Positions 46,096 to 55,252 are shown, counted from the first letter of the stretch. The stretch: 64,000 nt of DNA from Runella zeae DSM 19591 (GCF_000423565.1 NZ_AUIF01000010.1:248001-312000); one strand, 5' to 3'. Notes: a model not told the origin generated them from the letters alone. Program-made: numbers and translations.

Positions 46096-46536
46096 ATGAA
46101 AACATCATGGTTATTTCTCTTCAGCATGTTATTATGGATGAATGCCAAAACCCAAAACAACCCAGATGCTTGCGTAGGTACTTGGCTTACTGGCTCTAAA
46201 AAAGGGCACGTTCAAATCTACAAACAAGGCGATAAGTATTTTGGGAAAATTGTCTGGCTCAAAGAGCCCAATAACCCCACAACCGGACAACCCCGCACCG
46301 ACATCAACAATAGCGATGCCCAGAAAAAGACCCGTCCTTTGTTGGGATTAGTGAATCTTCGCGATTTTAAATACGACGGATCCAATACTTGGAATGACGG
46401 AAAAATTTACGACCCCGAAAATGGCAAAGAATACAGTTGCAAAATGAAGCTAGTAGATGCCAATCATTTGGATGTAAGAGGATATATTGGCGTATCTTTG
46501 ATGGGACGTACAGATAGCTGGACAAGAATCAAATAA
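46096..46536 (+). CDS. DUF2147 exported protein
   Basis: A 146-residue protein with signal peptide (MKTSWLFLFSMLLWMNAKTQ). The mature domain is a small beta-barrel-like DUF2147: VGTWLTGSKKGHVQIYKQGD, YFGKIVWLKEPN, GLVNLRDFKYDG and WNDGKIYDPENGKEYSC followed by LDVRGYIGVSLMGRTDSW. This is a lipocalin-like periplasmic family of unknown function common in Bacteroidota and proteobacteria. It is a single-gene unit closed by a 16-bp hairpin. Confidence 0.88.
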   Translation: MKTSWLFLFSMLLWMNAKTQNNPDACVGTWLTGSKKGHVQIYKQGDKYFGKIVWLKEPNNPTTGQPRTDINNSDAQKKTRPLLGLVNLRDFKYDGSNTWNDGKIYDPENGKEYSCKMKLVDANHLDVRGYIGVSLMGRTDSWTRIK

Positions 46537-46539
46537 ATA

Positions 46540-46585
46540 CTTGGCCTATTTGTAGTCAAATCTCAATGCCTACAAATAGGCCAAG
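46540..46585 (+). terminator. terminator, 16-bp perfect stem
   Basis: 46540-46555 (CTTGGCCTATTTGTAG) is perfectly complementary to 46570-46585, with a 14-base loop. It starts 4 bases after the DUF2147 gene stop and 53 bases before the next start. Confidence 0.85.
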
Positions 46586-46637
46586 CTTTGTTAAACGCTA
46601 TTTTGAAACTTGATACACTCAAAAAATTTAATTTATC

Positions 46638-47204
46638 ATGAATACTCTCTTCCCGATTTTTTTGAAGCTCGAACAGCTCCGTGTTTTGATTGTAGGAGGT
46701 GGCTATGTAGGACTCGAAAAACTCACGGCAGTTTTGGCAAATTCTCCCGCTACTGAGGTATATTTGGTAGCACCCGAAATCAGGACAGAAATCAAAGAAA
46801 TAGCGGCTGAGTACCCAAATGTTCGACTGATTTTGGATACTTATGCCCCCTCCTACCTCGACCATAAGGACTTGGTGATTGTGGGTACCAACGATAAAGA
46901 AGTAAACAAACAAGTACAGCAAGATTGTAAAACCAAAGGGATACTGGTCAATGTAGCCGACACCCCCGACTTATGCGATTTTTACCTCAGCTCGGTCGTC
47001 AAAAAAGGAGATTTAAAGATTGCCATTTCGACCAATGGCAAATCTCCTACCTTTGCCAAGCGTTTTAGGGAAGTTTTGGAGGAGATATTGCCAGATACCT
47101 TACAAGAAATTTTGGATAATCTCCAACTAATAAGAAACAAGTTAAAAGGCGATTTTCAAGAGAAACTTGAAAAATTGAATGAAATCACAAAAGTCATGAA
47201 ATGA
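46638..47204 (+). CDS. siroheme-type precorrin-2 dehydrogenase
   Basis: A 188-residue protein matching the N-terminal dehydrogenase/ferrochelatase module of CysG and yeast Met8p: FLKLEQLRVLIVGGGYVGLEKL with a Rossmann GGG motif, then VIVGTNDKEVNKQVQQDC, VNVADTPDLCDFYLSSVV and ISTNGKSPTFAKRFR. It oxidises precorrin-2 with NAD to sirohydrochlorin and may insert iron, giving siroheme for sulfite or nitrite reductase. No uroporphyrinogen methyltransferase is adjacent. It converges with a small membrane protein gene 8 bases away. Confidence 0.88.
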   Translation: MNTLFPIFLKLEQLRVLIVGGGYVGLEKLTAVLANSPATEVYLVAPEIRTEIKEIAAEYPNVRLILDTYAPSYLDHKDLVIVGTNDKEVNKQVQQDCKTKGILVNVADTPDLCDFYLSSVVKKGDLKIAISTNGKSPTFAKRFREVLEEILPDTLQEILDNLQLIRNKLKGDFQEKLEKLNEITKVMK

Positions 47205-47212
47205 CCCCCGTC

Positions 47213-47536
47213 TCAAAACAAATCCAATGGCAAAGCCTTGTCTTTAAGAATGAAAAAATAAATCAATCCCGCCAACACAATATAACTCAAAATAAGCCAT
47301 TTTTTCTTTTGTTCAAACTCTTGATGATGATGATAGTAATCATAATACATAGAAGCTGACAAACCAAAGACCATCAAAATAGCACACATAATAGCGCAAT
47401 GAGTGCGATACATAACATATGGATGTAAAAAACTTGCACCCAACAAAATATATACCAACCACATACCAAATCCCATTCGGTATAAATACACACTCAAGCG
47501 TCGGTCATTTTTTATATCAAAAAGTTTATCGTCCAT
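47213..47536 (-). CDS. hypothetical multi-pass membrane protein
   Basis: A 107-residue protein with three hydrophobic segments (GMWLVYILLGASFL, CAIMCAILMVFGLSASM and LILSYIVLAGLIYFFIL) between charged ends; a YYDYYHHHQEFEQKKKW stretch lies between the second and third. ATG at 47536 (MDDKLFDIKN) is preferred; the frame opens 18 codons earlier but would run into the promoter of the divergent gene. No family recognised. Confidence 0.6.
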   Translation of the reverse strand: MDDKLFDIKNDRRLSVYLYRMGFGMWLVYILLGASFLHPYVMYRTHCAIMCAILMVFGLSASMYYDYYHHHQEFEQKKKWLILSYIVLAGLIYFFILKDKALPLDLF

Positions 47537-47569
47537 ATCGGTAGAAGGCTGATTTTCAGTAAAATTATA

Positions 47570-47577
47570 TATTTTTG
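47570..47577 (+). promoter_or_regulatory. -7 element for the GT9 gene
   Basis: TATTTTTG matches TAnnTTTG, 40 bases upstream of the start at 47618 and within the divergent gap. Confidence 0.42.
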
Positions 47578-47617
47578 TAATCAAAGTCAAATACCTTTCA
47601 CAACCCTTATACGTTTC

Positions 47618-48604
47618 ATGCCTTTAAAAGTTTTGGTGATTCGCTTTTCCTCAATCGGGGACATTATTTTAACGACTCCAGTGGTGCGCTGCCTCAAAAC
47701 CCAACGCCCCGATGTAGAGATTCACTACCTCACCAAAGCTTCGTATCAATACCTCCTCGTCGACAATCCTTACATCGACCGCATACACACCCTTGAAAGT
47801 AGTCTTTGGAAGCTTATCAAACCTCTACGTGAAGAAAAATTTGATTTAATCATTGATTTACACCATAATCTCCGTACCCTTCAAATCAAATTAGGGCTCG
47901 GAGTTCAGGCCATTAGTTTCAACAAACTAAACTGGGAAAAATGGCTACTCGTCAATTTTAAAATCAACGCTCTACCCAATGTCCATATTGTAGATCGTTA
48001 TCTCCATACCTTACATTCATTAGGAGTAGTCAACGACGACCGAGGGCTCGATTATTTTATCCCTTATCGCGATATTATCGAACGTGATTGGCTACCCGAA
48101 AGCCATCAAAAAGGATATGTAGCCTATGCCATAGGAGGCCAACACGAAACAAAAAAGCTCCCCCTCAATCGGATGATAGAGCTTTGCGAAAAAATCAATT
48201 TCCCTATTGTACTATTAGGCGGAAAAGAAGACGCAGTCAACGGTGAAATCATTGAAAAAGCAATCGGTAGTAAGCTGATTTACAATGCTTGCGGCAAATG
48301 TAACTTCAATCAGTCCGCTTCCTTGATCCAGCAATCCAAGTTGGTATTTAGCCACGACACTGGCTTGATGCACGTAGCTGCTGCCTTCAAAAAGAAAGTA
48401 TATTCTATCTGGGGCAATACTATTCCAGAGTTTGGAATGTACCCCTACAACACCCATTTTGTACTGCTCGAAAATCGTCAGCTTTCTTGCCGTCCATGTT
48501 CCAAAATCGGAGCAAAACGCTGCCCTAAAGGACATTTTAAGTGCATGAATGAATTGTCTTTTCAGTTTGAAATCAAAGAACTGAAGCATCAACGGTGGCA
48601 ATAA
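47618..48604 (+). CDS. heptosyltransferase-like GT9 glycosyltransferase
   Basis: A 328-residue family 9 glycosyltransferase (ADP-heptose:LPS heptosyltransferase-like), GT-B fold. VLVIRFSSIGDIILTTPVVRCLK is the classic N-terminal signature (stretch at residues 4-26), LIIDLHHNLRTLQIKL follows, and the C-terminal half has IVLLGGKEDAVN, LVFSHDTGLMHVAAAF and KKVYSIWGNTIPEFGMYPY, including the donor-binding HDTG..H motif. It adds heptose or a related sugar to lipid A-core. It converges with the methionine sulfoxide reductase gene 14 bases away. Confidence 0.9.
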   Translation: MPLKVLVIRFSSIGDIILTTPVVRCLKTQRPDVEIHYLTKASYQYLLVDNPYIDRIHTLESSLWKLIKPLREEKFDLIIDLHHNLRTLQIKLGLGVQAISFNKLNWEKWLLVNFKINALPNVHIVDRYLHTLHSLGVVNDDRGLDYFIPYRDIIERDWLPESHQKGYVAYAIGGQHETKKLPLNRMIELCEKINFPIVLLGGKEDAVNGEIIEKAIGSKLIYNACGKCNFNQSASLIQQSKLVFSHDTGLMHVAAAFKKKVYSIWGNTIPEFGMYPYNTHFVLLENRQLSCRPCSKIGAKRCPKGHFKCMNELSFQFEIKELKHQRWQ

Positions 48605-48618
48605 AAGCCAATGACAGT

Positions 48619-49104
48619 TTACAATTTTTGTTCTATCAGCCCTACCACTTTTTTCAACCACTCTGCATCGATTTCGCTAAAATCATCAAGTACATCACTG
48701 TCTACATCCAATACCATCGCCACACTTCCGTCGGGAGCAAATACCGGAACCACAATCTCTGATTTGGACGCTGAGCTGCAAGCAATATGTCCCGGAAACA
48801 GCTCTACATCAGGCACAATGAGGGTTTTCTGCTGTGTATAACTTGCGCCGCATACTCCCTTATCAAAATGGATACGAGTACACGCAATCGGTCCTTGGAA
48901 GGGGCCCAACACAAGTTGATTTTCTTTTTTTAGATAAAATCCTACCCAAAAAAAGCCAAATGCTTCACGTAATGCGGCTGCAATATTGGCCAAGTTGGCA
49001 ATAAGATCATTTTCGCCTTCCACTAGCGCCGCAATCTGCGGCAGTAGACTTTCATACAAAACTTCCCTGTTTTTAGTATCGGGAAGATAGAGCGTTTCGG
49101 CCAT
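48619..49104 (-). CDS. msrC: free methionine-(R)-sulfoxide reductase
   Basis: A 161-residue single GAF-domain enzyme. The three conserved cysteines of fRMsr are all present: GPIACTRI near 93, GVCGASYTQ near 103 and HIACSSASKSEIVVPV near 127, together with FFWVGFYL and the C-terminal DVDSDVLDDFSEID. It reduces free L-methionine (R)-sulfoxide with thioredoxin, protecting against oxidative damage. Length is standard. Confidence 0.92.
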   Translation of the reverse strand: MAETLYLPDTKNREVLYESLLPQIAALVEGENDLIANLANIAAALREAFGFFWVGFYLKKENQLVLGPFQGPIACTRIHFDKGVCGASYTQQKTLIVPDVELFPGHIACSSASKSEIVVPVFAPDGSVAMVLDVDSDVLDDFSEIDAEWLKKVVGLIEQKL

Positions 49105-49241
49105 GTTTTTTTGATTGATAGTTTGATGTTTTAAAATACTTTCTCCTTCAGACCCCGACTATTTTTGAGTCAAATTAAGCCTTTTTAAACTACAATAGAC
49201 ATAACTTCGTTAATGGAAAATGATTCTAGGTTGATATTGTT

Positions 49242-49249
49242 TAGATTTG
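49242..49249 (+). promoter_or_regulatory. -7 promoter element for the MMPL gene (TAGATTTG)
   Basis: A perfect TAnnTTTG match about 28 bases before the ATG at 49277. No clear -33 element. Confidence 0.45.
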
Positions 49250-49276
49250 CGCACTTTCATTTATTGAGTACCCCTA

Positions 49277-51619
49277 ATGTTTTGGAAAAAAGTTTCTTCC
49301 TTTATTCTCAAAAATCGCTTACGGCTTTTCAGCCTTCTGATAGGGCTAACGGTTTTGATGGGTTATCAAGTTTCAAAAATCCAGTTTTCTTACGAATTAC
49401 CTAAGATTCTGCCCGAAAACAACCCCGACCACCAGCTTTATGAAGCTTTCAAAGCACGATACGGCGAAGACGGCAACCTCACTATAGTCGGGATTGAAAC
49501 CAGCCAATTGTTCAGCATTCCTGTTTTTAAAGATTGGTATGACCTCAATCAGCGGCTCAAACTGCTCAAAGGAGTAAAAGAGGTGATTTCAAATGCGACT
49601 ATTGTCACCCTCGTGCGAAATGATAGCCTCAAGCGTATGCAAGCCAAGAAGCTATTGACTCAGGTGCCTAATTCCCAACAAGAGTTAGATTCATTGCAAG
49701 TCATCATTAATCATCTTCCCTTTTATCAAGACCTCCTGATAAGCCCTTCCCAAAAGGCACATTTAATGGGTATCATCATTGAGCCTAGTGAACTCAATGC
49801 ACCAAGTTTGATTAAAATCAATCAGAAAATAAAACAAGAAGTAGAACAGTTTGGGCAAAAGCATCGCATACCTGTACACTTTTCTGGATTGCCCTACATT
49901 CGTACCGCCTTTGCCACCCGTGTAGCTCAGGAAGTGGTATTATTTACAGCTTTGTCGCTCTTCGTAACAGGCCTTATCCTACTACTCCTTTTTAGATCAT
50001 GGCGCGTAGTGGCTGTTTCTTTAAACGTTGTACTAATAGGCGTAGTATGGAGTATGAGCTATATGGTCTTATTGGGCTTCCAAATATCCATCTTGACCTC
50101 CCTCATACCACCCCTTATAGTAGTAATAGGTGTACCCAATGCGATTTTTTTAACCAATAAATATTACGAATATCTCCGCTTAGCCCAAACTCAAACCAAT
50201 GCAATCGCAGTTGCCGCAGAAAAAATTGGAGAAACAACATTTTGGGCAAATATCACCACTGCCATTGGTTTTGGGGTACTGTGCCTTACGGGAAGCAAAA
50301 TGCTTCTGGAGTTTGGAATAGTAGCAGCCTTGGGAGTATTGAGTACCTATGTACTTTGTTTGATTTTGATTTCAATTTTGTACTCCTATTTCTCTCCCCC
50401 CAAAACTGCTCAATTGGCGCATACAGAAAATGTTTTTCTTCAAAAATTTTTGGGTAAAATCACCGAATGGGTGCAGTTTAAACGCCAACAAATCTATGTT
50501 GGTGTGGTCGTTTTGGTGGGGATTTCTATCATTGGATTTACCCAAATCAAAGCCATAGGATATGTAGTGGACGATATACCCAAAGAAGATGTGCTTTATA
50601 CTGATCTCAAATTTTTTGAAAAACATTTTAAAGGAGTCTTGCCTTTTGAGATTAACATAGATACGGGGCGTCCTGGCAGGGTTTTGAACCCTCAAACTTT
50701 AACCAAAATCAAAATTTTACAAAAAGAAATAGCCAAACATCCCGAATTTACCAAGCCTATTTCGTTGGTAGAAGCTTTGAAATTTGTTTATCAAGCCTAT
50801 CGGGGTGGGCAGCCCAAGTACTTTGTATTGCCCGATGCCCTTGAGCTAAAAAAACTGTCACAATACCTAGACACCACTCAGAAAAGTTTCTTCCAAACCA
50901 ATATTTTTTTGGACAAAACTCACCGATACACTCGCATAAGTTTTCAAATAGGCGATATAGGTACCCCTCGAATTTTGAGTCTTTACAACCGTCTTCAGCC
51001 AAAAATCGACAGTATTTTCAACATTGACCCAAATACTGGCACTTGGGTCGATAAAGAAGAGGCTTATCAAGCCAAAATCACGGGCAATAGCGTGGTTTTT
51101 ACGAAAGGCAATGAATACCTACTCCAAAATCTAATCCAAAGCACGCTGCTAGCGGTGGTGATGATTTCGGTACTGATGATGGTGCTTTTTGGTAGTTGGC
51201 GCATGATTTTAGTAGCGGTTGTTCCGAGCTTAGTTCCGCTGATTATCACGGCGGGGATTATGGGCCTAGCTGGGATACCCCTCAAACCTTCCACGATTCT
51301 TATTTTCAGTATTGCGTTTGGGCTTTCGACCGATGCGACCATTTATTTCCTCACAAAATACAAAGACGAAATAAGAAACTCCCCTCATCACAATAGAGGC
51401 CAACATATCACTGACACGATTCGGCTTACGGGCATCAGTATGCTACAAACTGCCATTGTTCTCTTTGCAGGATTTATTACTTTTACTGCATCCACGTTTC
51501 AGGGCACTGTTTACTTAGGAATTTTGGTGGCAATAACTTTGTTGATGGGAGTAATATCCAATTTAATTTTGCTCCCAGCGTTTTTATTTTGGATAAATCA
51601 TAAAAAAATTGTCCTTTAG
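49277..51619 (+). CDS. MMPL/RND-family exporter
   Basis: A 780-residue inner-membrane protein with the two-fold SSD arrangement of MMPL/HAE3-type RND exporters: TM1 near 15-32, a periplasmic domain (YELPKILPENNPDHQLYEAF), helices 2-6 (VVLFTALSLFVTGLILLLLF, VVAVSLNVVLIGVVWSMSYM, IPPLIVVIGVPNAIFLTNKYY), a second periplasmic domain, and helices 8-12 (LIQSTLLAVVMISVLMMVLFGSW, IFSIAFGLSTDATIYFLTKY). Such proteins often move lipids, hopanoids or other hydrophobic cargo to the outer envelope. No membrane fusion partner is adjacent. Followed by a DUF4834 gene. Confidence 0.88.
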   Translation: MFWKKVSSFILKNRLRLFSLLIGLTVLMGYQVSKIQFSYELPKILPENNPDHQLYEAFKARYGEDGNLTIVGIETSQLFSIPVFKDWYDLNQRLKLLKGVKEVISNATIVTLVRNDSLKRMQAKKLLTQVPNSQQELDSLQVIINHLPFYQDLLISPSQKAHLMGIIIEPSELNAPSLIKINQKIKQEVEQFGQKHRIPVHFSGLPYIRTAFATRVAQEVVLFTALSLFVTGLILLLLFRSWRVVAVSLNVVLIGVVWSMSYMVLLGFQISILTSLIPPLIVVIGVPNAIFLTNKYYEYLRLAQTQTNAIAVAAEKIGETTFWANITTAIGFGVLCLTGSKMLLEFGIVAALGVLSTYVLCLILISILYSYFSPPKTAQLAHTENVFLQKFLGKITEWVQFKRQQIYVGVVVLVGISIIGFTQIKAIGYVVDDIPKEDVLYTDLKFFEKHFKGVLPFEINIDTGRPGRVLNPQTLTKIKILQKEIAKHPEFTKPISLVEALKFVYQAYRGGQPKYFVLPDALELKKLSQYLDTTQKSFFQTNIFLDKTHRYTRISFQIGDIGTPRILSLYNRLQPKIDSIFNIDPNTGTWVDKEEAYQAKITGNSVVFTKGNEYLLQNLIQSTLLAVVMISVLMMVLFGSWRMILVAVVPSLVPLIITAGIMGLAGIPLKPSTILIFSIAFGLSTDATIYFLTKYKDEIRNSPHHNRGQHITDTIRLTGISMLQTAIVLFAGFITFTASTFQGTVYLGILVAITLLMGVISNLILLPAFLFWINHKKIVL

Positions 51620-51700
51620 AAGATTATAGTTTCTGTGATACTAAAGAAACTCCCCTCTTACGGTCTTTTAATAGAAAGCATCTAAATTTTTGAAAAAACG

Positions 51701-51940
51701 ATGAAAATACTATTCAATATACTCTTGGTTTTTGTGTTCTTAATTGCCTTTGTACCAGCGTTTCGCAGGTTTATGTTTTGGCTTTTGGTAGGTCGGCAAT
51801 TGATAAAAGAACAAAAGAAAGCCAATCGCCAACCCGAAAGACGCGAAGGAGATGTTAGGGTTGAACGCCCCACTTCCAAAGACGACTCCTCTCGCTTCAA
51901 AGGCGGAGAATATGTAGATTATGAAGAAATAAAAGACTAG
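51701..51940 (+). CDS. DUF4834 small membrane protein
   Basis: A 79-residue protein with one hydrophobic N-terminal helix (ILFNILLVFVFLIAFVPAF), an FRRFMFWLLVGRQL stretch and a charged soluble tail ending GGEYVDYEEIKD. This matches the Bacteroidota DUF4834 family, of unknown function. It lies 81 bases after the MMPL gene and 85 before batA. Confidence 0.8.
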   Translation: MKILFNILLVFVFLIAFVPAFRRFMFWLLVGRQLIKEQKKANRQPERREGDVRVERPTSKDDSSRFKGGEYVDYEEIKD

Positions 51941-52025
51941 CAAAAGCGCTTTTTCGCTGAGAAATTCCCATTTTTGAGAATAATGCCAAATTTGGCCTAA
52001 ATCAGCGATCTGCGTTTAAACACAC

Positions 52026-53054
52026 ATGTGGGATTGGCTTTCTATTGAATGGTTTTCACTCTCTAAGTTTAGAGCTTTTACTTGGGTATATCCTTACTTC
52101 TTGTACGGGATTTTAGCCATTCCAATTTTGTTTTGGCTGCGCAACGCTTTCCACGCAGGAGCATTTCAAAGGTTAAGCTTTACATTCGTCCGCCACGACC
52201 CTTCTCGTAGTTGGTCGGTATGGTTGAGGTGGCTTTTTCCGATTTCGGCATTTTTATCTTTGAGCTGTATACTCATTGCCTTGGCTCGCCCCCAACTCAT
52301 CCGAAATGTTACCGAACGCGACGCCGAAGTCATCGACATTATGTTGGCACTCGATATTTCTAGTTCGATGCTAGAAAAAGACCTTCTCCCAAACCGCTTG
52401 GCCGCGGCCCAATCAGTCGCCAAATCATTCATTAGTGGGCGTCTTCAAGACCGTATCGGTTTGGTAGTCTTTGCGGGTGAGGCTGTTACTTACTGTCCTC
52501 TTACCAACGATTATGACTTGTTATATGGTTTTTTGGAAGAAATCAACAGCAAAATGATTGCTACTTCTGGAACAGCCATTGGTAGTGCTTTAGCAGTATG
52601 TATCAACCGATTACGAGAAAGCCAGACCAAATCGAAAGTAGTCATTTTACTCAGTGACGGCGAAAATACGGCAGGCAACTTAGATCCTATTACCGCTGCC
52701 AAACTTGCCAAAGCTTTTGGCATTAAAGTATACACGATTGCAGTGGGCAAGTTTACGGCCGCTCCTGCCCTCAAAGATACCCTCAATGTAGCTCTTAATT
52801 TAGGTTCTACCGATGAAGGCACTCTAAAAACCATTGCTAAATCTACTAATGGGCAATTTTTTAGAGCCGCCGACAACTCTACCCTGCGAGGCATATTTAC
52901 GTTAATAGACCGTTTGGAAAGGGTAAAAGTAAAAAATCGGCGGTTTCAGGAAGTCAAAGATTATTATAGAATATACCTCAACTGGGCCATTTCCTTCTTC
53001 TTGTTTATGTTATTTTTGAAGGTAGTTTTTATTGCGAATGTTTTAGAAGACTAG
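52026..53054 (+). CDS. batA: BatA-like von Willebrand factor A protein
   Basis: A 342-residue membrane protein with two N-terminal helices (FLYGILAIPILFWL and LFPISAFLSLSCILIALARPQLI), a periplasmic or cytoplasmic VWA domain whose MIDAS opens DIMLALDISSSM (DxSxS, near 105-115) and continues with DRIGLVVFAGEAVT, SGTAIGSAL and VVILLSDGENTAG, and a C-terminal helix. This is the layout of BatA in Bacteroides aerotolerance loci. The usual neighbours (moxR, DUF58, batB, batC, batD) are absent, so this copy is solitary or the locus is split. It overlaps the converging protease gene by 26 bases. Confidence 0.82.
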   Translation: MWDWLSIEWFSLSKFRAFTWVYPYFLYGILAIPILFWLRNAFHAGAFQRLSFTFVRHDPSRSWSVWLRWLFPISAFLSLSCILIALARPQLIRNVTERDAEVIDIMLALDISSSMLEKDLLPNRLAAAQSVAKSFISGRLQDRIGLVVFAGEAVTYCPLTNDYDLLYGFLEEINSKMIATSGTAIGSALAVCINRLRESQTKSKVVILLSDGENTAGNLDPITAAKLAKAFGIKVYTIAVGKFTAAPALKDTLNVALNLGSTDEGTLKTIAKSTNGQFFRAADNSTLRGIFTLIDRLERVKVKNRRFQEVKDYYRIYLNWAISFFLFMLFLKVVFIANVLED

Positions 53055-54240
53055 TAATACTTGCCACAGCTTGGGCATTTTTTTCGCGTGCAATAGGGTC
53101 AGCGGTACCGTCGGGATCGTTTAAAGCACTTCCAAAAGTAGGGATATTTGCTCCTCTAATAAACAACAAACCCGCCACATGAGGGGCAGCCATAGAAGTC
53201 CCTGACAAAATAGCATAGCGTCCGTTTGAATAAGTCGAACGTACCCTGACGCCATAGGCTGCTACATCTACTACATCGTTACCGTAATTGGAGAAACTAG
53301 CAAATCGCCCTGTGCTATCTACCGCCGACACCGTAAATATATTGGCATGATTGACCCTTGCTGGCGAGTATCCGTTGGCTTGCTTGGCATCGTTGCCCGC
53401 CGCTATTGCAAAAAGAATGCCTTTATTAGCGGCTGCTTGAACTTCCCTGTCTAGTGCAGCGGAGGTACCATCTAGTCCCAAACTCATATTGACGACATCT
53501 CCCGCTGTAGCATTTTGGCTAACATGCGCCACCGCCGCAATCACACTCGACAGTCTACCTTCACCCAACTGATCAAGTACTTTGAGCGCTACAATCTTAG
53601 CCCCTGAGGCTACTCCTACGATTCCGATGGTGTTGTTGATTGCCCCGATAATCCCTGCTACGTGCGTACCATGTCCGTTGTTGTCGTCGGCGGAGGTTTG
53701 TCCATTAATAAACGAGAGGCTGCGTTGGGTATCTACATTTAAGTCGGGGTGATCAAGGTCTACACCCGTATCAATTACCCATACGGTTTTATCACTAAAA
53801 TTAAGGCCATTGCCATAGCCTGTTTTTTTCACACTCCAAGATACCGAAGCGGGTGCTACTACATCGACACATGAGCATATGCTTACTCTCCGGTCGGGTT
53901 CGATAGTCTCTACCGCCGCTTCTTTCTGCAAAGAAGCCACTTCATCCAAGCTAAGTTTAGCGACAAACCCTCTCCTCACCCCCACAAAAGTTGTTTTGAG
54001 GGATTTGGTATCGACTTGGTATTTATTCAGAATACTTTCGGTTAAACTTTGCAAACGGGCATTGGAAGAGACTGAAGAAGTAGCTGCCTCTGAAAGACTT
54101 ATGATGTATTCTCCTTCAATAATTTGCCCATTTACCGCCGAAGCCGCCACCAGACAATCCGCTGTTGGTTCAGGGTCTTCACTCTCTTGATGGCAAGCAG
54201 CTAAGCATACGAGTGCTAGGATAAGTTTTACCTTGTTCAT
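53029..54240 (-). CDS. subtilisin-like (S8) lipoprotein protease
   Basis: A 403-residue protein with a lipoprotein signal (MNKVKLILALVCLAACHQ, lipobox LAAC). An inhibitor-I9-type propeptide occupies residues about 40-115 (GEYIISLSEAATSS, FVAKLSLDEVASLQ). The catalytic triad of subtilases is visible: Asp in VWVIDTGVDLDHPDL, His in NGHGTHVAGIIG and Ser in GTSMAAPHVAGLL, with the oxyanion Asn in AIAAGND. It is probably anchored to the outer or inner membrane and cleaves exported proteins. ATG at 54240 is preferred; 54249 is also possible. Confidence 0.92.
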   Translation of the reverse strand: MNKVKLILALVCLAACHQESEDPEPTADCLVAASAVNGQIIEGEYIISLSEAATSSVSSNARLQSLTESILNKYQVDTKSLKTTFVGVRRGFVAKLSLDEVASLQKEAAVETIEPDRRVSICSCVDVVAPASVSWSVKKTGYGNGLNFSDKTVWVIDTGVDLDHPDLNVDTQRSLSFINGQTSADDNNGHGTHVAGIIGAINNTIGIVGVASGAKIVALKVLDQLGEGRLSSVIAAVAHVSQNATAGDVVNMSLGLDGTSAALDREVQAAANKGILFAIAAGNDAKQANGYSPARVNHANIFTVSAVDSTGRFASFSNYGNDVVDVAAYGVRVRSTYSNGRYAILSGTSMAAPHVAGLLFIRGANIPTFGSALNDPDGTADPIAREKNAQAVASITSLLKHSQ

Positions 54241-54365
54241 TAAAATCATCAGTTAGGTGGTAAGAAAAAACAGGTAAAACAAGTATCATACAGCAAATAA
54301 TAGGGCGAAGGAGTTTGTTTGTTAACGCCCATGATTTAGCGAAAATTGTTTATTAAAAAACAAAA

Positions 54366-54398
54366 AAGTAGCCGTTGGATAAATCCCAACGGCTACTT
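54366..54398 (-). terminator. terminator of the Skp/OmpH gene
   Basis: AAGTAGCCGTTGG (54366-54378) pairs perfectly with 54386-54398 around a 7-base loop. It lies about 23 bases past the stop at 54421 and runs into T-rich sequence on the minus strand. Confidence 0.88.
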
Positions 54399-54420
54399 AG
54401 CAAAAGACTATTGCCAAAAT

Positions 54421-55029
54421 TTATTTCTTAGCAGGAGCAGCAGCTTTATCTTTATACTCTTTGTTAAGTCCTTCCACAATTTTTTTGGTCACGTCTAAGC
54501 TGGCATCCGCAAACAAAATTCCACCACCTTTGCTATATCCTAATACAAACTCATATCCATTGTCTTTGTTGTAACGCTTGATATAATCAAAGATATTGGT
54601 GTAAAATTCTTCTGTTTTTTTGATACGCTCTTCGTCCAATTTACGCAATTGGTCGTCGCGGTACTTAGCAATTTCTTGTTCTTCCTTTCCCAGCTGAGCT
54701 TGGGCTGCCTGAGCTTGGTCTTGCGACAAGGCTCCTTGTTGAGCACGTTGCTGAAAAAAGGCTATTTTGTTTTGAAAAGTACGGCCTTTATTTGCCAAAT
54801 CATTTTCTAATTGAAAGCCTTTACTTTCAAATTCTTTCTGAAAGTCTTTGTAGTAGTCATAGTTTTTGAGCAAACTATCTGCTTGTACATAGACGATTTT
54901 TTTACCTTTTGAAGCCTCACTCACACTACTACTCCCACTATCCGACGAGTGATGTGAAAAGTGTTGATATCCTAAAAAAGCTACTGCCAAGGTCAAAACT
55001 GCATTCCAAATAAGTAGTCCGTTTTTCAC
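54421..55029 (-). CDS. Skp/OmpH-like periplasmic chaperone
   Basis: A 202-residue exported protein: an N-terminal hydrophobic helix (ILIWNAVLTLAVAFLGY-like, residues about 4-21), IVYVQADSLLKNYDYY, a long coiled-coil arm (residues about 65-135, rich in Q, A, E and K), and a C-terminal FTNIFDYIKRYNKDNGYEFVLGYSKGGGILFADASLDVTKKIV strand region split across residues 140-185. This is the OmpH/Skp family, chaperones for outer-membrane proteins. A -7 element lies 124 bases upstream and a perfect hairpin downstream, so it is monocistronic. Confidence 0.87.
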   Translation of the reverse strand: MKNGLLIWNAVLTLAVAFLGYQHFSHHSSDSGSSSVSEASKGKKIVYVQADSLLKNYDYYKDFQKEFESKGFQLENDLANKGRTFQNKIAFFQQRAQQGALSQDQAQAAQAQLGKEEQEIAKYRDDQLRKLDEERIKKTEEFYTNIFDYIKRYNKDNGYEFVLGYSKGGGILFADASLDVTKKIVEGLNKEYKDKAAAPAKK

Positions 55030-55152
55030 CGTAAAAATTGTTTTTAAGTTTTATGAAATTTAATGAATGTTGGTTAGCCATTAAAAAATTATTGATAAAG
55101 CAGTGATAATCAACAAAGTGACCCTTTTTTGGGAACAATGACAACACAGCGG

Positions 55153-55160
55153 CAAAGTTA
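55153..55160 (-). promoter_or_regulatory. -7 promoter element for the Skp/OmpH gene
   Basis: The minus strand reads TAACTTTG, an exact TAnnTTTG match, and gives a leader of about 115 bases. No good -33 element. Confidence 0.5.
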
Positions 55161-55177
55161 TAAATAATAGCTTACCT

Positions 55178-55227
55178 TAAAAAAAAATTCGTCTGTTGAC
55201 TCGTAAAAGCTAAACAACAGACGAATT
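55178..55227 (-). terminator. rho-independent terminator of the haloperoxidase-like gene
   Basis: 55186-55198 (AATTCGTCTGTTG) pairs exactly with 55215-55227 around a 16-base loop; on the minus strand the hairpin is followed by a T-run (top-strand A-run ending near 55187). It lies 26 bases beyond the stop at 55253. Confidence 0.9.
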
Positions 55228-55252
55228 CTAATGTATGTATTTGGCTAAAATA

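Noticed and set aside
51985-51996. 12-bp palindrome GCCAAATTTGGC upstream of batA
   Set aside because: A single 12-bp palindrome is expected about 16 times by chance in 64 kb; no promoter element or second site supports it.
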